Assembly (NCBI GenBank): GCA_900105225.1
Contig: LT629764.1
Coordinates: 1,954,501 to 2,018,500, forward strand
DNA length: 64,000 nucleotides
From: Paenibacillaceae bacterium GAS479
GTDB lineage: Bacteria; Bacillota; Bacilli; Paenibacillales; Paenibacillaceae
Direction: 5' to 3'
Shown in pieces: positions 19,682-30,266 of the stretch. The notes beneath the pieces were generated by a model. That model saw only the letters and a list, made by a program, of their open reading frames with translations, ran no database searches and had not been told where the DNA came from. Numbering within the stretch: position 1 is the first letter of the stretch; every line of letters begins with the position of its first letter. The translations under genes were made by a program, and so were the position numbers.

Positions 19682-21151
19682 ATGATGAGAAAGAGATCAA
19701 CACGCAAAGTCAGCACCATCGCACTGGCCCTCACGACAGCACTACTCGTAACCGCTTGCGGCAATAGCGCCGGCAAGGAGGAAGGAACCGCAGAGAAACC
19801 GGTCAATCTGATCTGGTACACAATCGGCGTTCCACAAAAGGACACGGATAAGGTGATGGCGGAAGTCAGTAAATATACCGCTGAAAAAATCGGAGCCACC
19901 GTCACGATGAAACAGATCGATTTTGGCGACTACAACCAAAAGATGGGCGTCATGACGGCTTCCGGCGAGCCGATGGACATCTTGTTCACCTCTTCATGGG
20001 CGTTTGACTACGTACAGAATGCTCGCAAGGGCGCCTTCATGGAAATGGACGAGCTGTTGAAATCGCATGGACAAGGCATCGTTGATACCCTCGACCCTGC
20101 TTTCCTGGAAGGCTCCAAGGTCGACGGCCATAACTACGGTATCCCGGCCAATAAAGAGCTTCCGGCTCAATCCGTATGGCGCTTCAACAAACAGCAGCTG
20201 GACAAGCTCGGCCTCGATTACAAACAGGCTGGCTCGCTGGAAAGCTTGGAGCCCTTCCTCAAAGCGGCCAAAGATAAGCTGCCGGGCGTACTTGGGATGA
20301 AAGTAGACCAAAGCTACAGACCTTATGTGCCTTATGACTACCTGATTCAAGGTCTCCCGATGGCCGTAGCGCTGAATGGCGACAAAAACAAGATCGTCAA
20401 CGTGCTGGAAACGCCGGAGATGAAAAAAGCACTCGCTACGATGCACAAATACTACAAAGCTGGCTACATTTCGCCGGAAGCGGCAACGACAACTTCCACA
20501 AGCGATCTGGAGAAAACCGGAAAATGGCTCGTAGATAAAGCCGATACCCAGCCTTTGGCGGACAATGCCTGGAGCACCAGCCTTGGTTATCCGATCGTTT
20601 CCACACCAGCGGGCGCTTCCGTCATCTACAACTGGTCCGTTATGGGCTCCATGCAAGCTATTTCGGCTAATGCGGAATATCCAGAAAAAGCGATGGAATT
20701 CCTTAATCTGCTCAATACCGACGTCAAGCTGCGTAACATGATCGACTCCGGCATTGAGGGCACACACTACAAAATGACCGGTGAAAACCGGATGGAAAAC
20801 CTGCCGGAATCCAAAAATTACGATATGCCAACATTCGCGCTTGGCAACGTTATGCTCACCTATCTCAACCCGGCCGACCCGGATGATAAATGGGAGCAAT
20901 TCAAAAAATTCAACGATGAGGGCAAGCCTGCCCCAACGCTCGGCTTCAACTTCGACACCTCCAAGGTGTCCACAGAACTCGCTAGCCTACAAAACATCAA
21001 AGCCGAAGTATGGGCTCCGCTCATGACCGGCACTGTTGATCCTGAGGTCTATCTGCCTCGCGCTATTGAGAAAATGAAGGCCGCTGGCCTCGACAAAATC
21101 ATGGCCGAAGCACAGTCCCAGTACGACGCCTGGATGGCTAATCAAAAGTAA
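19682..21151 (+). CDS. Sugar-binding lipoprotein of ABC importer
   Basis: 489 residues with a lipoprotein signal peptide and lipobox LVTAC (Cys near residue 26), so the mature protein is tethered to the outer face of the membrane. The family is the large LplA/YtcQ-type extracellular solute-binding proteins that pair with LplB/LplC permeases. GGAGG lies 4 nt from the first ATG and 7 nt from a second ATG (19685), which may be preferred. By context (two permeases, GH125 and GH38 downstream) the ligand is probably an alpha-mannose-containing oligosaccharide; this is inference. A terminator-like hairpin after the gene would leave it more abundant than the permeases. Confidence 0.9.
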   Translation: MMRKRSTRKVSTIALALTTALLVTACGNSAGKEEGTAEKPVNLIWYTIGVPQKDTDKVMAEVSKYTAEKIGATVTMKQIDFGDYNQKMGVMTASGEPMDILFTSSWAFDYVQNARKGAFMEMDELLKSHGQGIVDTLDPAFLEGSKVDGHNYGIPANKELPAQSVWRFNKQQLDKLGLDYKQAGSLESLEPFLKAAKDKLPGVLGMKVDQSYRPYVPYDYLIQGLPMAVALNGDKNKIVNVLETPEMKKALATMHKYYKAGYISPEAATTTSTSDLEKTGKWLVDKADTQPLADNAWSTSLGYPIVSTPAGASVIYNWSVMGSMQAISANAEYPEKAMEFLNLLNTDVKLRNMIDSGIEGTHYKMTGENRMENLPESKNYDMPTFALGNVMLTYLNPADPDDKWEQFKKFNDEGKPAPTLGFNFDTSKVSTELASLQNIKAEVWAPLMTGTVDPEVYLPRAIEKMKAAGLDKIMAEAQSQYDAWMANQK

Positions 21152-21170
21152 ATCCCCATTGATTGCTTAG

Positions 21171-21199
21171 CGGGCGAAGGAGACTTCGCCCGATTTTTT
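21171..21199 (+). terminator. Intra-operon terminator after binding-protein gene
   Basis: A perfect 9-bp stem CGGGCGAAG / CTTCGCCCG with loop GAGA is followed by ATTTTTT. It lies between the binding protein and the first permease, so partial read-through is expected. Confidence 0.8.
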
Positions 21200-21263
21200 G
21201 CTTCATTCGCAATCAACAGGCTAGATCAGTAACACGATTACATCTCAAGGAGGTTATGCCATC

Positions 21264-22202
21264 ATGAACGGATTGTCGGGCTTCTTCCGCAATTTGAACC
21301 GCAACAAAGCGATCCTTTTCATGGTTTTGCCAGGAGCGTTATGGTTCCTAATCTTCTCGTATATTCCGATGGCGGGCACCATCTTGGCTTTCAAGGAATA
21401 CCGCATCAGTCGTCATGGCTTCATTGACAGCATCATCAGCAGCGACTGGGTTGGTCTGGACAACTTCAAGTTTCTGTTCAGCACCAGCGACGCCTGGATC
21501 ATTACGCGCAACACCTTGCTCTACAACATTACATTTATCGTGATTGGCCTCGTTGCCGCGGTAGCTATGGCGATTGTTCTCTCCGAAATTGCTAACAAAA
21601 AGCTATCCAAGCTATATCAAACCGGCATGTTCCTGCCTTACTTCCTTTCCTGGGTTATCGTTGGTTACTTCGCATTCAGCTTCCTCAGCCTGGACAAAGG
21701 CTTGCTCAATCAGTTCCTCGTCAAGCTGGGCATAGATCCAATCAACTGGTATTCCGATCCCACCTACTGGCCTTTCATTCTTATTTTCATCAGCATGTGG
21801 AAAGCAATCGGCTATAACAGCGTCGTCTACCTCGCCTCAATTATGGGTATTGACCGCTCGCTGTATGAAGCCGCGATGATAGACGGCGCGAATAAATGGC
21901 AGCAAATTCGCAATGTGACCATTCCGATGCTGACGCCGCTCATGACGATTATGACGCTGCTCGCAATCGGCAAAATTTTCTACGCTGACTTCGGCCTGTT
22001 TTATCAGGTTCCGCGCGATTCCGGCGCCCTGTACTCCGTCACCAACGTTATCGACACTTACGTATACCGCGGCCTGAAAACAACCGGCGAGTTCGGGATG
22101 ATTACGGCGGCCGGCCTGTATCAGTCGTTTGTTGGGCTCGTGCTGGTTCTCACGTCTAACTGGGTTGTTGGTAAGGTTAACAAGGACAATACGTTGTTCT
22201 AA
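21264..22202 (+). CDS. ABC sugar permease, LplB type
   Basis: 312 residues with six predicted TM helices. The EAA loop is EAAMIDGANKWQQIRNVTIP followed by MLTPLMTI. It forms the heterodimeric channel with the protein at 22832. AAGGAGG lies 10 nt upstream. An overlapping three-codon frame (ATG CCA TCA TGA, 21256) ends inside the start codon. No ATPase gene is found nearby; importers of this family usually share an MsmX-type ATPase encoded elsewhere. Confidence 0.92.
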   Translation: MNGLSGFFRNLNRNKAILFMVLPGALWFLIFSYIPMAGTILAFKEYRISRHGFIDSIISSDWVGLDNFKFLFSTSDAWIITRNTLLYNITFIVIGLVAAVAMAIVLSEIANKKLSKLYQTGMFLPYFLSWVIVGYFAFSFLSLDKGLLNQFLVKLGIDPINWYSDPTYWPFILIFISMWKAIGYNSVVYLASIMGIDRSLYEAAMIDGANKWQQIRNVTIPMLTPLMTIMTLLAIGKIFYADFGLFYQVPRDSGALYSVTNVIDTYVYRGLKTTGEFGMITAAGLYQSFVGLVLVLTSNWVVGKVNKDNTLF

Positions 22203-22239
22203 AGGATTACTCTGCAAACTCGTTAGCAAGCCGCTCCTC

Positions 22240-22760
22240 GGGCTGATCCTTCTTCCGATTCACTGGAGCCCAGATTCCTCCGATTCCCCCTCCCCTCTAG
22301 GGAAGGAATCCGGCCTCCAAGAGAACCGCTGCCGCTTCTACAGAAGGATTCAGCCCGTTCCGCTCTCTCCCGCCTCGCAGGAGCCCCAGCTCTCCCCCAT
22401 ATTTTATGGGGAGGGCTAGGCACCGGGTCTCCTCCGGTGCCGCGCTGCTTGCCCCGTGCCGTGCACGGGCCGGGACTAAGGAGGCGAAATGATCCGCCTC
22501 CCGATTACAGCGGATAAGCCCGCCGCCGCAAAGCGCTTAGCGCTCTGTCGCCTCCCATCTATACGGGAGGCGCCCCCACCCCCCACAAAATTATGTGGGG
22601 AGTGAGGAGCGAGAGCGGCTGCGCCGGCGCAGCGGAGAGACCCGATGCCTTCCGGAGAAGCGACAGCGGTCCTCTTGGAACAGGGATGCCTCCCTTTTAA
22701 GGGATTAGGCGATCCAGGCATCTCTGTTCCAGTGGAATCGGAGGAAGGCTCGGGGCTCGT
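22240..22760. repeat. ~510-bp imperfect palindrome made of many hairpins
   Basis: The 629-nt gap between the two permease genes holds no gene but a large inverted duplication centred near 22498. Arm pairs: 22248-22267 with 22728-22748, and 22317-22351 with 22644-22678 (29 of 35 identical after reverse complementing). The stretch between these pairs is 49 nt on both sides and is itself a hairpin on each. Local stems are GCACCGG/CCGGTGC (22420-22440), CCCGTGC/GCACGGG (22453-22469), GGAGGCG/CGCCTCC at the centre (22480-22501), CGCCTCCC/GGGAGGCG (22549-22572), CCCCACA/TGTGGGG (22581-22600) and a 15-bp stem at 22677-22730. It looks like two inverted copies of one hairpin-rich element. Confidence 0.8.
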
Positions 22761-22831
22761 AGCGGAGTTCCGGCGCAGCAGACGGTTAACTCCTCATCAA
22801 CACACTTCCCTAACAGAAAGGGGCTACAACG

Positions 22832-23755
22832 ATGTCTACACGCTCAGCCACACGGAAACCTCGCGATTTTCAACGACTTAGCCCAGGCTGGAACGTTACT
22901 TTCAATCTCGTTGCCGGATTGTTCGCGCTAATGTGCGTGTTTCCATTTATATTCATCATCATCATCTCCTTCACAAGTGAGCAATCTCTCGCCTTCAGTG
23001 GCTATCAGCTCTGGCCGGATGTTTGGAGCATGGATGCTTACCGCTACGTGTTGCAAAATGGCGACGCTCTGCTCCGTTCCTATGGCGTCACGATTTTTGT
23101 CACTGTCATCGGCACCGTACTATCGCTGATAATCGTTGCTCTCTATGCGTACGGCATCTCGCGAAAAAACTTTCAATACCGTAAGTTTTTCAACTTTTTC
23201 GCTTTCTTCACGATGCTGTTCAACGGCGGCCTTGTGCCGACCTATATCGTTGTAACGCAAATGCTTGGCCTCAAGGACAGTGTTTGGGCGCTTATTCTGC
23301 CGCTGATGGTCAACGCGTTCTACGTGCTTATCATGCGTACCTTTTTCATCACAATGGTTCCAGACGCTATCATCGAATCCGGTAAAATCGACGGCGCCAC
23401 CGAGCTGCAAATTTTCTACAAATTAGTCCTTCCACTTGCGCTGCCGGGCTTGGCGACAATTGCCCTGTTCAGCACACTCGGTTACTGGAACGATTGGTTC
23501 AATGCTTTGCTTTATATCGAAAATCCAAATCTTGTGCCGCTGCAGTCCATGCTGATGCGCATCGAGACGAACATGCAGTTCCTGCTCTCGCAAGCTTCCA
23601 GCAATGCATCCTTAGCTGAAGGGCTTCAAAATATGCCGCAGGACACAGCCCGAATGGCTATGGTTGTGCTGGCGACAGGCCCAATTGTACTCGCTTATCC
23701 GTTCTTCCAGCGCTATTTTGTACAGGGATTGACGATCGGCGCAGTGAAAGAGTAA
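22832..23755 (+). CDS. ABC sugar permease, LplC/YtcP type
   Basis: 307 residues, six TM helices, EAA motif ESGKIDGATELQIFYKLVLP followed by LALPGLATI. It ends ...RYFVQGLTIGAVKE, which is typical of the family. It is the second channel subunit of the mannoside-type importer. It is separated from its partner permease by the unusual palindromic insert, yet AAAGGGG precedes the ATG and the frame is intact, so the operon probably still works. Confidence 0.92.
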   Translation: MSTRSATRKPRDFQRLSPGWNVTFNLVAGLFALMCVFPFIFIIIISFTSEQSLAFSGYQLWPDVWSMDAYRYVLQNGDALLRSYGVTIFVTVIGTVLSLIIVALYAYGISRKNFQYRKFFNFFAFFTMLFNGGLVPTYIVVTQMLGLKDSVWALILPLMVNAFYVLIMRTFFITMVPDAIIESGKIDGATELQIFYKLVLPLALPGLATIALFSTLGYWNDWFNALLYIENPNLVPLQSMLMRIETNMQFLLSQASSNASLAEGLQNMPQDTARMAMVVLATGPIVLAYPFFQRYFVQGLTIGAVKE

Positions 23756-23810
23756 GTTAGCGATAACGCAACCTGATTGAACCTAACGCACCTAACAAAT
23801 ACAACATCAT

Positions 23811-23839
23811 TTTGGCAGAATGACCATCATTCTGCCAAA
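23811..23839. other. Perfect 13-bp inverted repeat between permease and GH125
   Basis: TTTGGCAGAATGA / TCATTCTGCCAAA with loop CCA and no T tract follows. It is probably an mRNA hairpin that separates or stabilises transcript segments; a protein-binding site is the alternative. Confidence 0.55.
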
Positions 23840-23907
23840 CAACCTCTCTATTCCTTATGCGCTATGTAAGCAATCAAACCTTATGAACAAGGAGTTAGAT
23901 CATCAAT

Positions 23908-25236
23908 ATGGAGCAATTCCGACTTCCTAAAATCCCAATGCCTGACTTGACGCTGCCAAACGCCGTGCAGAACGTTTTGAGCGAAGCCGATGAGCGTTTA
24001 GCCCACCGTCCAAAGCTGCGCCAACTGTTCCGCAACTGCTTCCCTAATACACTCGAAACAACGACCAAACTGATGCCTGACAACACAACATTCGTCATTA
24101 CCGGAGACATCCCGGCTATGTGGCTTCGCGATTCGGTGGAACAGGTCATTCAGTACGTGCCGCTGGCCAAAGAAGACGCTGAACTGCAGCGCATTATCGA
24201 GGGTCTGATTAAGCGCCATATGGCGATGATTTTGATCGATCCTTACGCCAACGCCTTCAATGAAACGGCGAATGACTGGCACTGGAACACAACCGATGAA
24301 ACCGATATGGGGCCATGGGTGTGGGAACGAAAATTTGAGCTAGATTCCATTTGCTTCTCCTTCCGACTGGCGTATACTTATTGGAACGAAACTAAGCATA
24401 CTGCCATTTTTGACACCGATTTCAAACGCGCTATGCGTGCGACGATCGACCTGTGGAAAACGGAGCAGCGCCATTTCGAGCAATCGCCTTACCGCTTCAA
24501 TCGCGACAACGGTATTCCAGTCGATTCCATGCGCAACAAAGGCCTCGGCATGCCGGTCAACTATACGGGAATGATCTGGTCCGGCTTCCGTCCAAGCGAC
24601 GATGCCTGCGACTTCCATTACAGCATCCCGTCGAACATGTTTGCCGTTGTGACGCTGCGCCAGATGCGCGAGATCGCCGAGTGGGTATTCCGTGACATGG
24701 CGATGGTCAAAGAGCTTCGTGAGTTGGAACAAGAAGTCGAGCATGGCATTCAGCTGTACGGGATTGTTCGCCACCCGGAATTCGGGCCGATCTACGCCTA
24801 TGAGACGGACGGTTACGGCAATCATTGCCTGATGGACGACGCCGGCACGCCGGGTCTGATGTCCATTCCGTACATTGGCTACACATCGAACGACGATCCG
24901 ATCTACCTGAATACACGCCGCTTCGCGCTCAGCAAGGAGAATCCTTTCTACTATGAAGGGAAAAAGGCAAAAGGCATCGGCAGTCCGCATACGCCTCCAG
25001 GTTACATCTGGCATATGGCGCTGTCCATGCAAGGCTTGACGGCGGTATCGGACGAGGAAAAGCTCGCCATGATCGAGCTGCTTGAGGCGACTGACGCCGA
25101 CACTGGCTTCATGCACGAGGGCTTCCATTCCGATGACCCAACCGTATTTACCCGCAAATGGTTCGCATGGTCCAACAGCCTGTTCTCCCAGCTTGTCTAC
25201 CGCGCCATGAAGGACGGGCTTCTGGACGAAAAGTAA
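23908..25236 (+). CDS. GH125 exo-alpha-1,6-mannosidase
   Basis: 442 residues without a signal peptide, so cytoplasmic. The (alpha/alpha)6 GH125 (formerly DUF1237) hallmarks are GDIPAMWLRDSVEQV (~69-83), NETANDWHWNTTDETDMGPWVWERKFELDS (listed only as a region, ~113-144), GMIWSGFRPSDDACDFHYSIPSNM and, near the C-terminus, FMHEGFH..DP..FTRKWFAWSNSLFSQL. The Asp in the RPSDD region and the Glu in HEGF are the likely acid and base by analogy with characterised GH125 enzymes. It removes terminal alpha-1,6-mannose by inversion. Paired with GH38, it implies degradation of imported high-mannose or mannan fragments. Confidence 0.93.
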   Translation: MEQFRLPKIPMPDLTLPNAVQNVLSEADERLAHRPKLRQLFRNCFPNTLETTTKLMPDNTTFVITGDIPAMWLRDSVEQVIQYVPLAKEDAELQRIIEGLIKRHMAMILIDPYANAFNETANDWHWNTTDETDMGPWVWERKFELDSICFSFRLAYTYWNETKHTAIFDTDFKRAMRATIDLWKTEQRHFEQSPYRFNRDNGIPVDSMRNKGLGMPVNYTGMIWSGFRPSDDACDFHYSIPSNMFAVVTLRQMREIAEWVFRDMAMVKELRELEQEVEHGIQLYGIVRHPEFGPIYAYETDGYGNHCLMDDAGTPGLMSIPYIGYTSNDDPIYLNTRRFALSKENPFYYEGKKAKGIGSPHTPPGYIWHMALSMQGLTAVSDEEKLAMIELLEATDADTGFMHEGFHSDDPTVFTRKWFAWSNSLFSQLVYRAMKDGLLDEK

Positions 25237-25275
25237 GCTACAAAACGGATTCTCACAAAGAAAGGATGACTCTCT

Positions 25276-28020
25276 TTGACGAAGCGCACCGCACATATCA
25301 TCTCTCATACCCATTGGGACCGCGAATGGTACCTCCCTTACGAAAAGCATCATGTCCGGCTCGTTGAGCTTATGGACACGCTGCTTGATACTCTGGAGAG
25401 CGATCCTGGTTATCGCAGCTTTTTCCTTGACGGCCAGACGATTATTCTGGAGGATTACCTCCAGGTTCGTCCGGAATACCGCTCCCGTCTGGAAAAGCTG
25501 ATCCAGGAAGACCGCATTCTGATTGGTCCTTGGTATATTTTGCAGGATGCTTTCCTGACTAGCGGCGAAGCCAACGTCCGCAACATGCAGATTGGCCACG
25601 AAGATGCGAGTCGTTGGGGCAAGGTTTCCAAAATCGGTTATTTCCCTGACACATTCGGCCTGTTCGGTCAAACGCCGCAGCTCATGCATCAAGCTGGCAT
25701 CGACAATGCACTGTTCGGACGCGGCGTGAAGCCAACCGGCTTTAACAATGAAGTGGGCGAGTCTACCGCTTATGAGAGCTCCTTTTCCGAGCTGATTTGG
25801 GAAGGTCCTGACGGCTCGCGCGTGCTCGGCATCCTGTTCGCCAACTGGTACTCCAATGGCAATGAGGTTCCTGTGCAAGCCGAAGCGGCACGTGAATACT
25901 GGCAGCGCAAGCTCGCGGATGCGGGCAAATACGCTTCCACGCCTCATCTTCTGTTCATGAACGGCTGCGACCACCAGCCAATCCAGACTGATCTCGCCGA
26001 AGCGATTCGCATGGCAAAAGCGGTGGAGCCGGATACGGAATTCATCCATTCCAACTTCCCGGATTATCTGGATGCGATACGCGAAACCGCCGACGGCCGC
26101 GGGCTATCTGTCGTACAGGGCGAGCTGCGCAGCCAACGCACCGATGGCTGGGGCACACTTGTTAATACAGCGTCCTCCCGCGTTTATTTGAAGCAGATGA
26201 ATACGCTTGGACAAGCTCTGCTGGAGCGCTCTGCGGAGCCGCTGGCCGCCTATGCGCATCTGCTCGGCAAGGATTATCCGCATCATCTGTTCACCTACGC
26301 TTGGAAGCTGCTTATGCAAAATCATCCCCATGACAGCATCTGCGGCTGCAGCGTTGATGAGGTGCATCGCGAGATGGTTACGCGCTTCGACAAGAGCCGC
26401 CATGTGGCGGAAACGATCGTTGCGGACACAACTGCGTTCATCGCCAATGCGGTGGATACATCCCTCTTTGGCAGCTATGGCTCGGACGCTCTGCCGTTTG
26501 TCGTACATAATACGGCAGGCTGGACGCGCAGCGGCACCGTTACCGTCGAACTGGATGCAGCCCGTATCTACTTCCGCGAAGGCATCGGCTTTGGCGAAAT
26601 GAATCGCCGTATGAATGAGCTCGATATTTCCGGCCGCGTACTCGTAGACTCCGAGGGTCGTCCAGTCCACTGCACCGTGGAAGATCTCGGACAGTTATTC
26701 GGCTACGATCTGCCGGATGACGCTTTCCGCCAGCCATACCAATGCCGTCGCGTGCGTCTGACGTTCCAAGCGGAATCCGTGCCTGCACTTGGCCATGCTT
26801 CCTTTGCCTGGGTCAAAACGGATGTTAAACCCCAGGATGCTCCGGCGATCGCTCACAGCGAGCGTGTGCTCGACAACGGCGTTCTGCGCGCCGAGGTGGC
26901 AGAGGACGGTTCCTTTACACTGACCGATCACCGCAGCGGCCGCGTTTTCTCCGGTCTCGGCGTGTACGAGAACACCGGCGACATCGGCAACGAGTATATG
27001 TTTATGGAGCCAAAAGGCACTGCGCCGATCACGACGCGCGGTCTGGCTGCTTCGGTTCGTGTACTAGCTAATGAGCCTTACCGCGCTTCCCTGGAAATCG
27101 TCCATGAATGGGCTATTCCAGCTTCGGCCGACGAACTGCTGGAACGCGAGCAGCGCGAAATCGTCTTTATGCAAAACCGAAAATCCGGCCGTTCGCAGCA
27201 GTTGATCACGCTGCGCCTGACGACGGTACTGTCTCTGGAAAGCGGCAGCGGCAGACTTGATATTACGAGTTCGTTTGACAACCAGGCGAAGGATCACCGG
27301 GTGCGTATGTTGTTCCCGACCGGCCTGGAATCAACGGTTCATACGGCTGACTCCATCTTCGAAGCTGCGGTTCGCGATACAACCCCGGCTAAAGAGTGGA
27401 AAAACCCAAGCAATGCCCAGCATCAGCAAGCGTTCGTTGATGTGAGCGGCGCAGCAGCAGACGGCGTAACAGCCGGCCTGACGGTCGCCAACATCGGTTT
27501 GAACGAGTATGAAGTTCTGCGAGACGGCTCCAACACGATTGCTGTCACCCTGCTCCGCTCCACCGGCGAGCTTGGCGACTGGGGTTACTTCCCGACGCCG
27601 GAAGCGCAGTGCATCGGCGCTCAAAAAGTTCAGCTAGCCGTCATTCCGCATAGCGGAGACGGAGCAGCCCAAGGTGCTTACGCTGAAGCGTATCAGCTGC
27701 AAACGCCTTGGACTGCCGTACAAACCGGCGTCCATAGCGGCAAGCTGCAGCCTGTCGGCGCACCACTTGCCTGGAGGGGCGAATCACTGGCGTTCTCAGC
27801 CTTCAAGGTGAGCCCAGTGTCGGGCGACGTTGTTGCCCGCCTGTACAACCTCAAGCGCGAAGCAGGACAACTGGCGCTTCAAGCGCCTAATGGTTCCAGC
27901 GCTGCTTATAAGTCCACCATCCTGGAACAGGACTCCGGCGAGGAGCTTCAGCTGACAGACGGCGGACTACAGCTGCCAGTCGGACCGGCTGAGATCGTGA
28001 CTATCGGACTGCGGAGCTAG
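25276..28020 (+). CDS. GH38 alpha-mannosidase
   Basis: 914 residues, no signal peptide. A TTG start gives MTKRTAHIISHTHWDREWYL, the canonical N-terminus of bacterial GH38, with AAAGGA 8 nt upstream. HTHWD carries zinc ligands; the nucleophile is Asp125 in IGYFPDTFGLFGQ; NHPHDSICGCSVDEVHREM (~350-370) is the third conserved block. The C-terminal half is the usual beta-sandwich region. It retains anomeric configuration and cleaves alpha-1,2/1,3/1,6-mannose depending on subtype. It lies 39 nt after GH125, as in the N-glycan utilisation loci of streptococci. Confidence 0.94.
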   Translation: MTKRTAHIISHTHWDREWYLPYEKHHVRLVELMDTLLDTLESDPGYRSFFLDGQTIILEDYLQVRPEYRSRLEKLIQEDRILIGPWYILQDAFLTSGEANVRNMQIGHEDASRWGKVSKIGYFPDTFGLFGQTPQLMHQAGIDNALFGRGVKPTGFNNEVGESTAYESSFSELIWEGPDGSRVLGILFANWYSNGNEVPVQAEAAREYWQRKLADAGKYASTPHLLFMNGCDHQPIQTDLAEAIRMAKAVEPDTEFIHSNFPDYLDAIRETADGRGLSVVQGELRSQRTDGWGTLVNTASSRVYLKQMNTLGQALLERSAEPLAAYAHLLGKDYPHHLFTYAWKLLMQNHPHDSICGCSVDEVHREMVTRFDKSRHVAETIVADTTAFIANAVDTSLFGSYGSDALPFVVHNTAGWTRSGTVTVELDAARIYFREGIGFGEMNRRMNELDISGRVLVDSEGRPVHCTVEDLGQLFGYDLPDDAFRQPYQCRRVRLTFQAESVPALGHASFAWVKTDVKPQDAPAIAHSERVLDNGVLRAEVAEDGSFTLTDHRSGRVFSGLGVYENTGDIGNEYMFMEPKGTAPITTRGLAASVRVLANEPYRASLEIVHEWAIPASADELLEREQREIVFMQNRKSGRSQQLITLRLTTVLSLESGSGRLDITSSFDNQAKDHRVRMLFPTGLESTVHTADSIFEAAVRDTTPAKEWKNPSNAQHQQAFVDVSGAAADGVTAGLTVANIGLNEYEVLRDGSNTIAVTLLRSTGELGDWGYFPTPEAQCIGAQKVQLAVIPHSGDGAAQGAYAEAYQLQTPWTAVQTGVHSGKLQPVGAPLAWRGESLAFSAFKVSPVSGDVVARLYNLKREAGQLALQAPNGSSAAYKSTILEQDSGEELQLTDGGLQLPVGPAEIVTIGLRS

Positions 28021-28049
28021 ACGGCGGACTTGTACTAAGCTTTGAACAA

Positions 28050-28098
28050 AAGAGTAGGTCGCATCCCTGTCACGGGAGTGGGCGGCCTACTTCTTTTT
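28050..28098 (+). terminator. Terminator closing the mannoside operon
   Basis: AGTAGG(T)CGC pairs with GCGGCCTACT around an inner stem, followed by TCTTTTTGTTG. Confidence 0.6.
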
Positions 28099-28201
28099 GT
28101 TGAAGGAACAGATCAACAAGATACACGCTGCGACTAAAAATGGCTTTCTGAAACTCGGAACGATATTGGTGGGAATGACAGCAAGGCATCCACCCATTAT
28201 T

Positions 28202-30162
<1,961 letters not shown>

Positions 30163-30205
30163 AAATAAAAAAGGAACATACACCAAAGATGGCGTAAGTT
30201 CCCTT
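30163..30205 (-). terminator. Terminator of MATE exporter gene
   Basis: On the minus strand AAGGGAAC-TTACGCCA pairs with TGGTGTA-TGTTCCTT and is followed by TTTTTTATTTG. Confidence 0.75.
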
Positions 30206-30266
30206 CCAAAACCGCATCAAGCGCAATCATATGCGTCGCGAGTGAGAACGGGTATTTAGTATGCTC

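Noticed and set aside
22203-22831. Small genes in the gap between the two permeases
   Set aside because: Short open frames exist on both strands, but they cross the hairpin arms and show no start signal or family resemblance.
24340-26049. 569-codon minus-strand ORF over GH125/GH38
   Set aside because: Shadow frame; both plus-strand genes are confirmed by family motifs.
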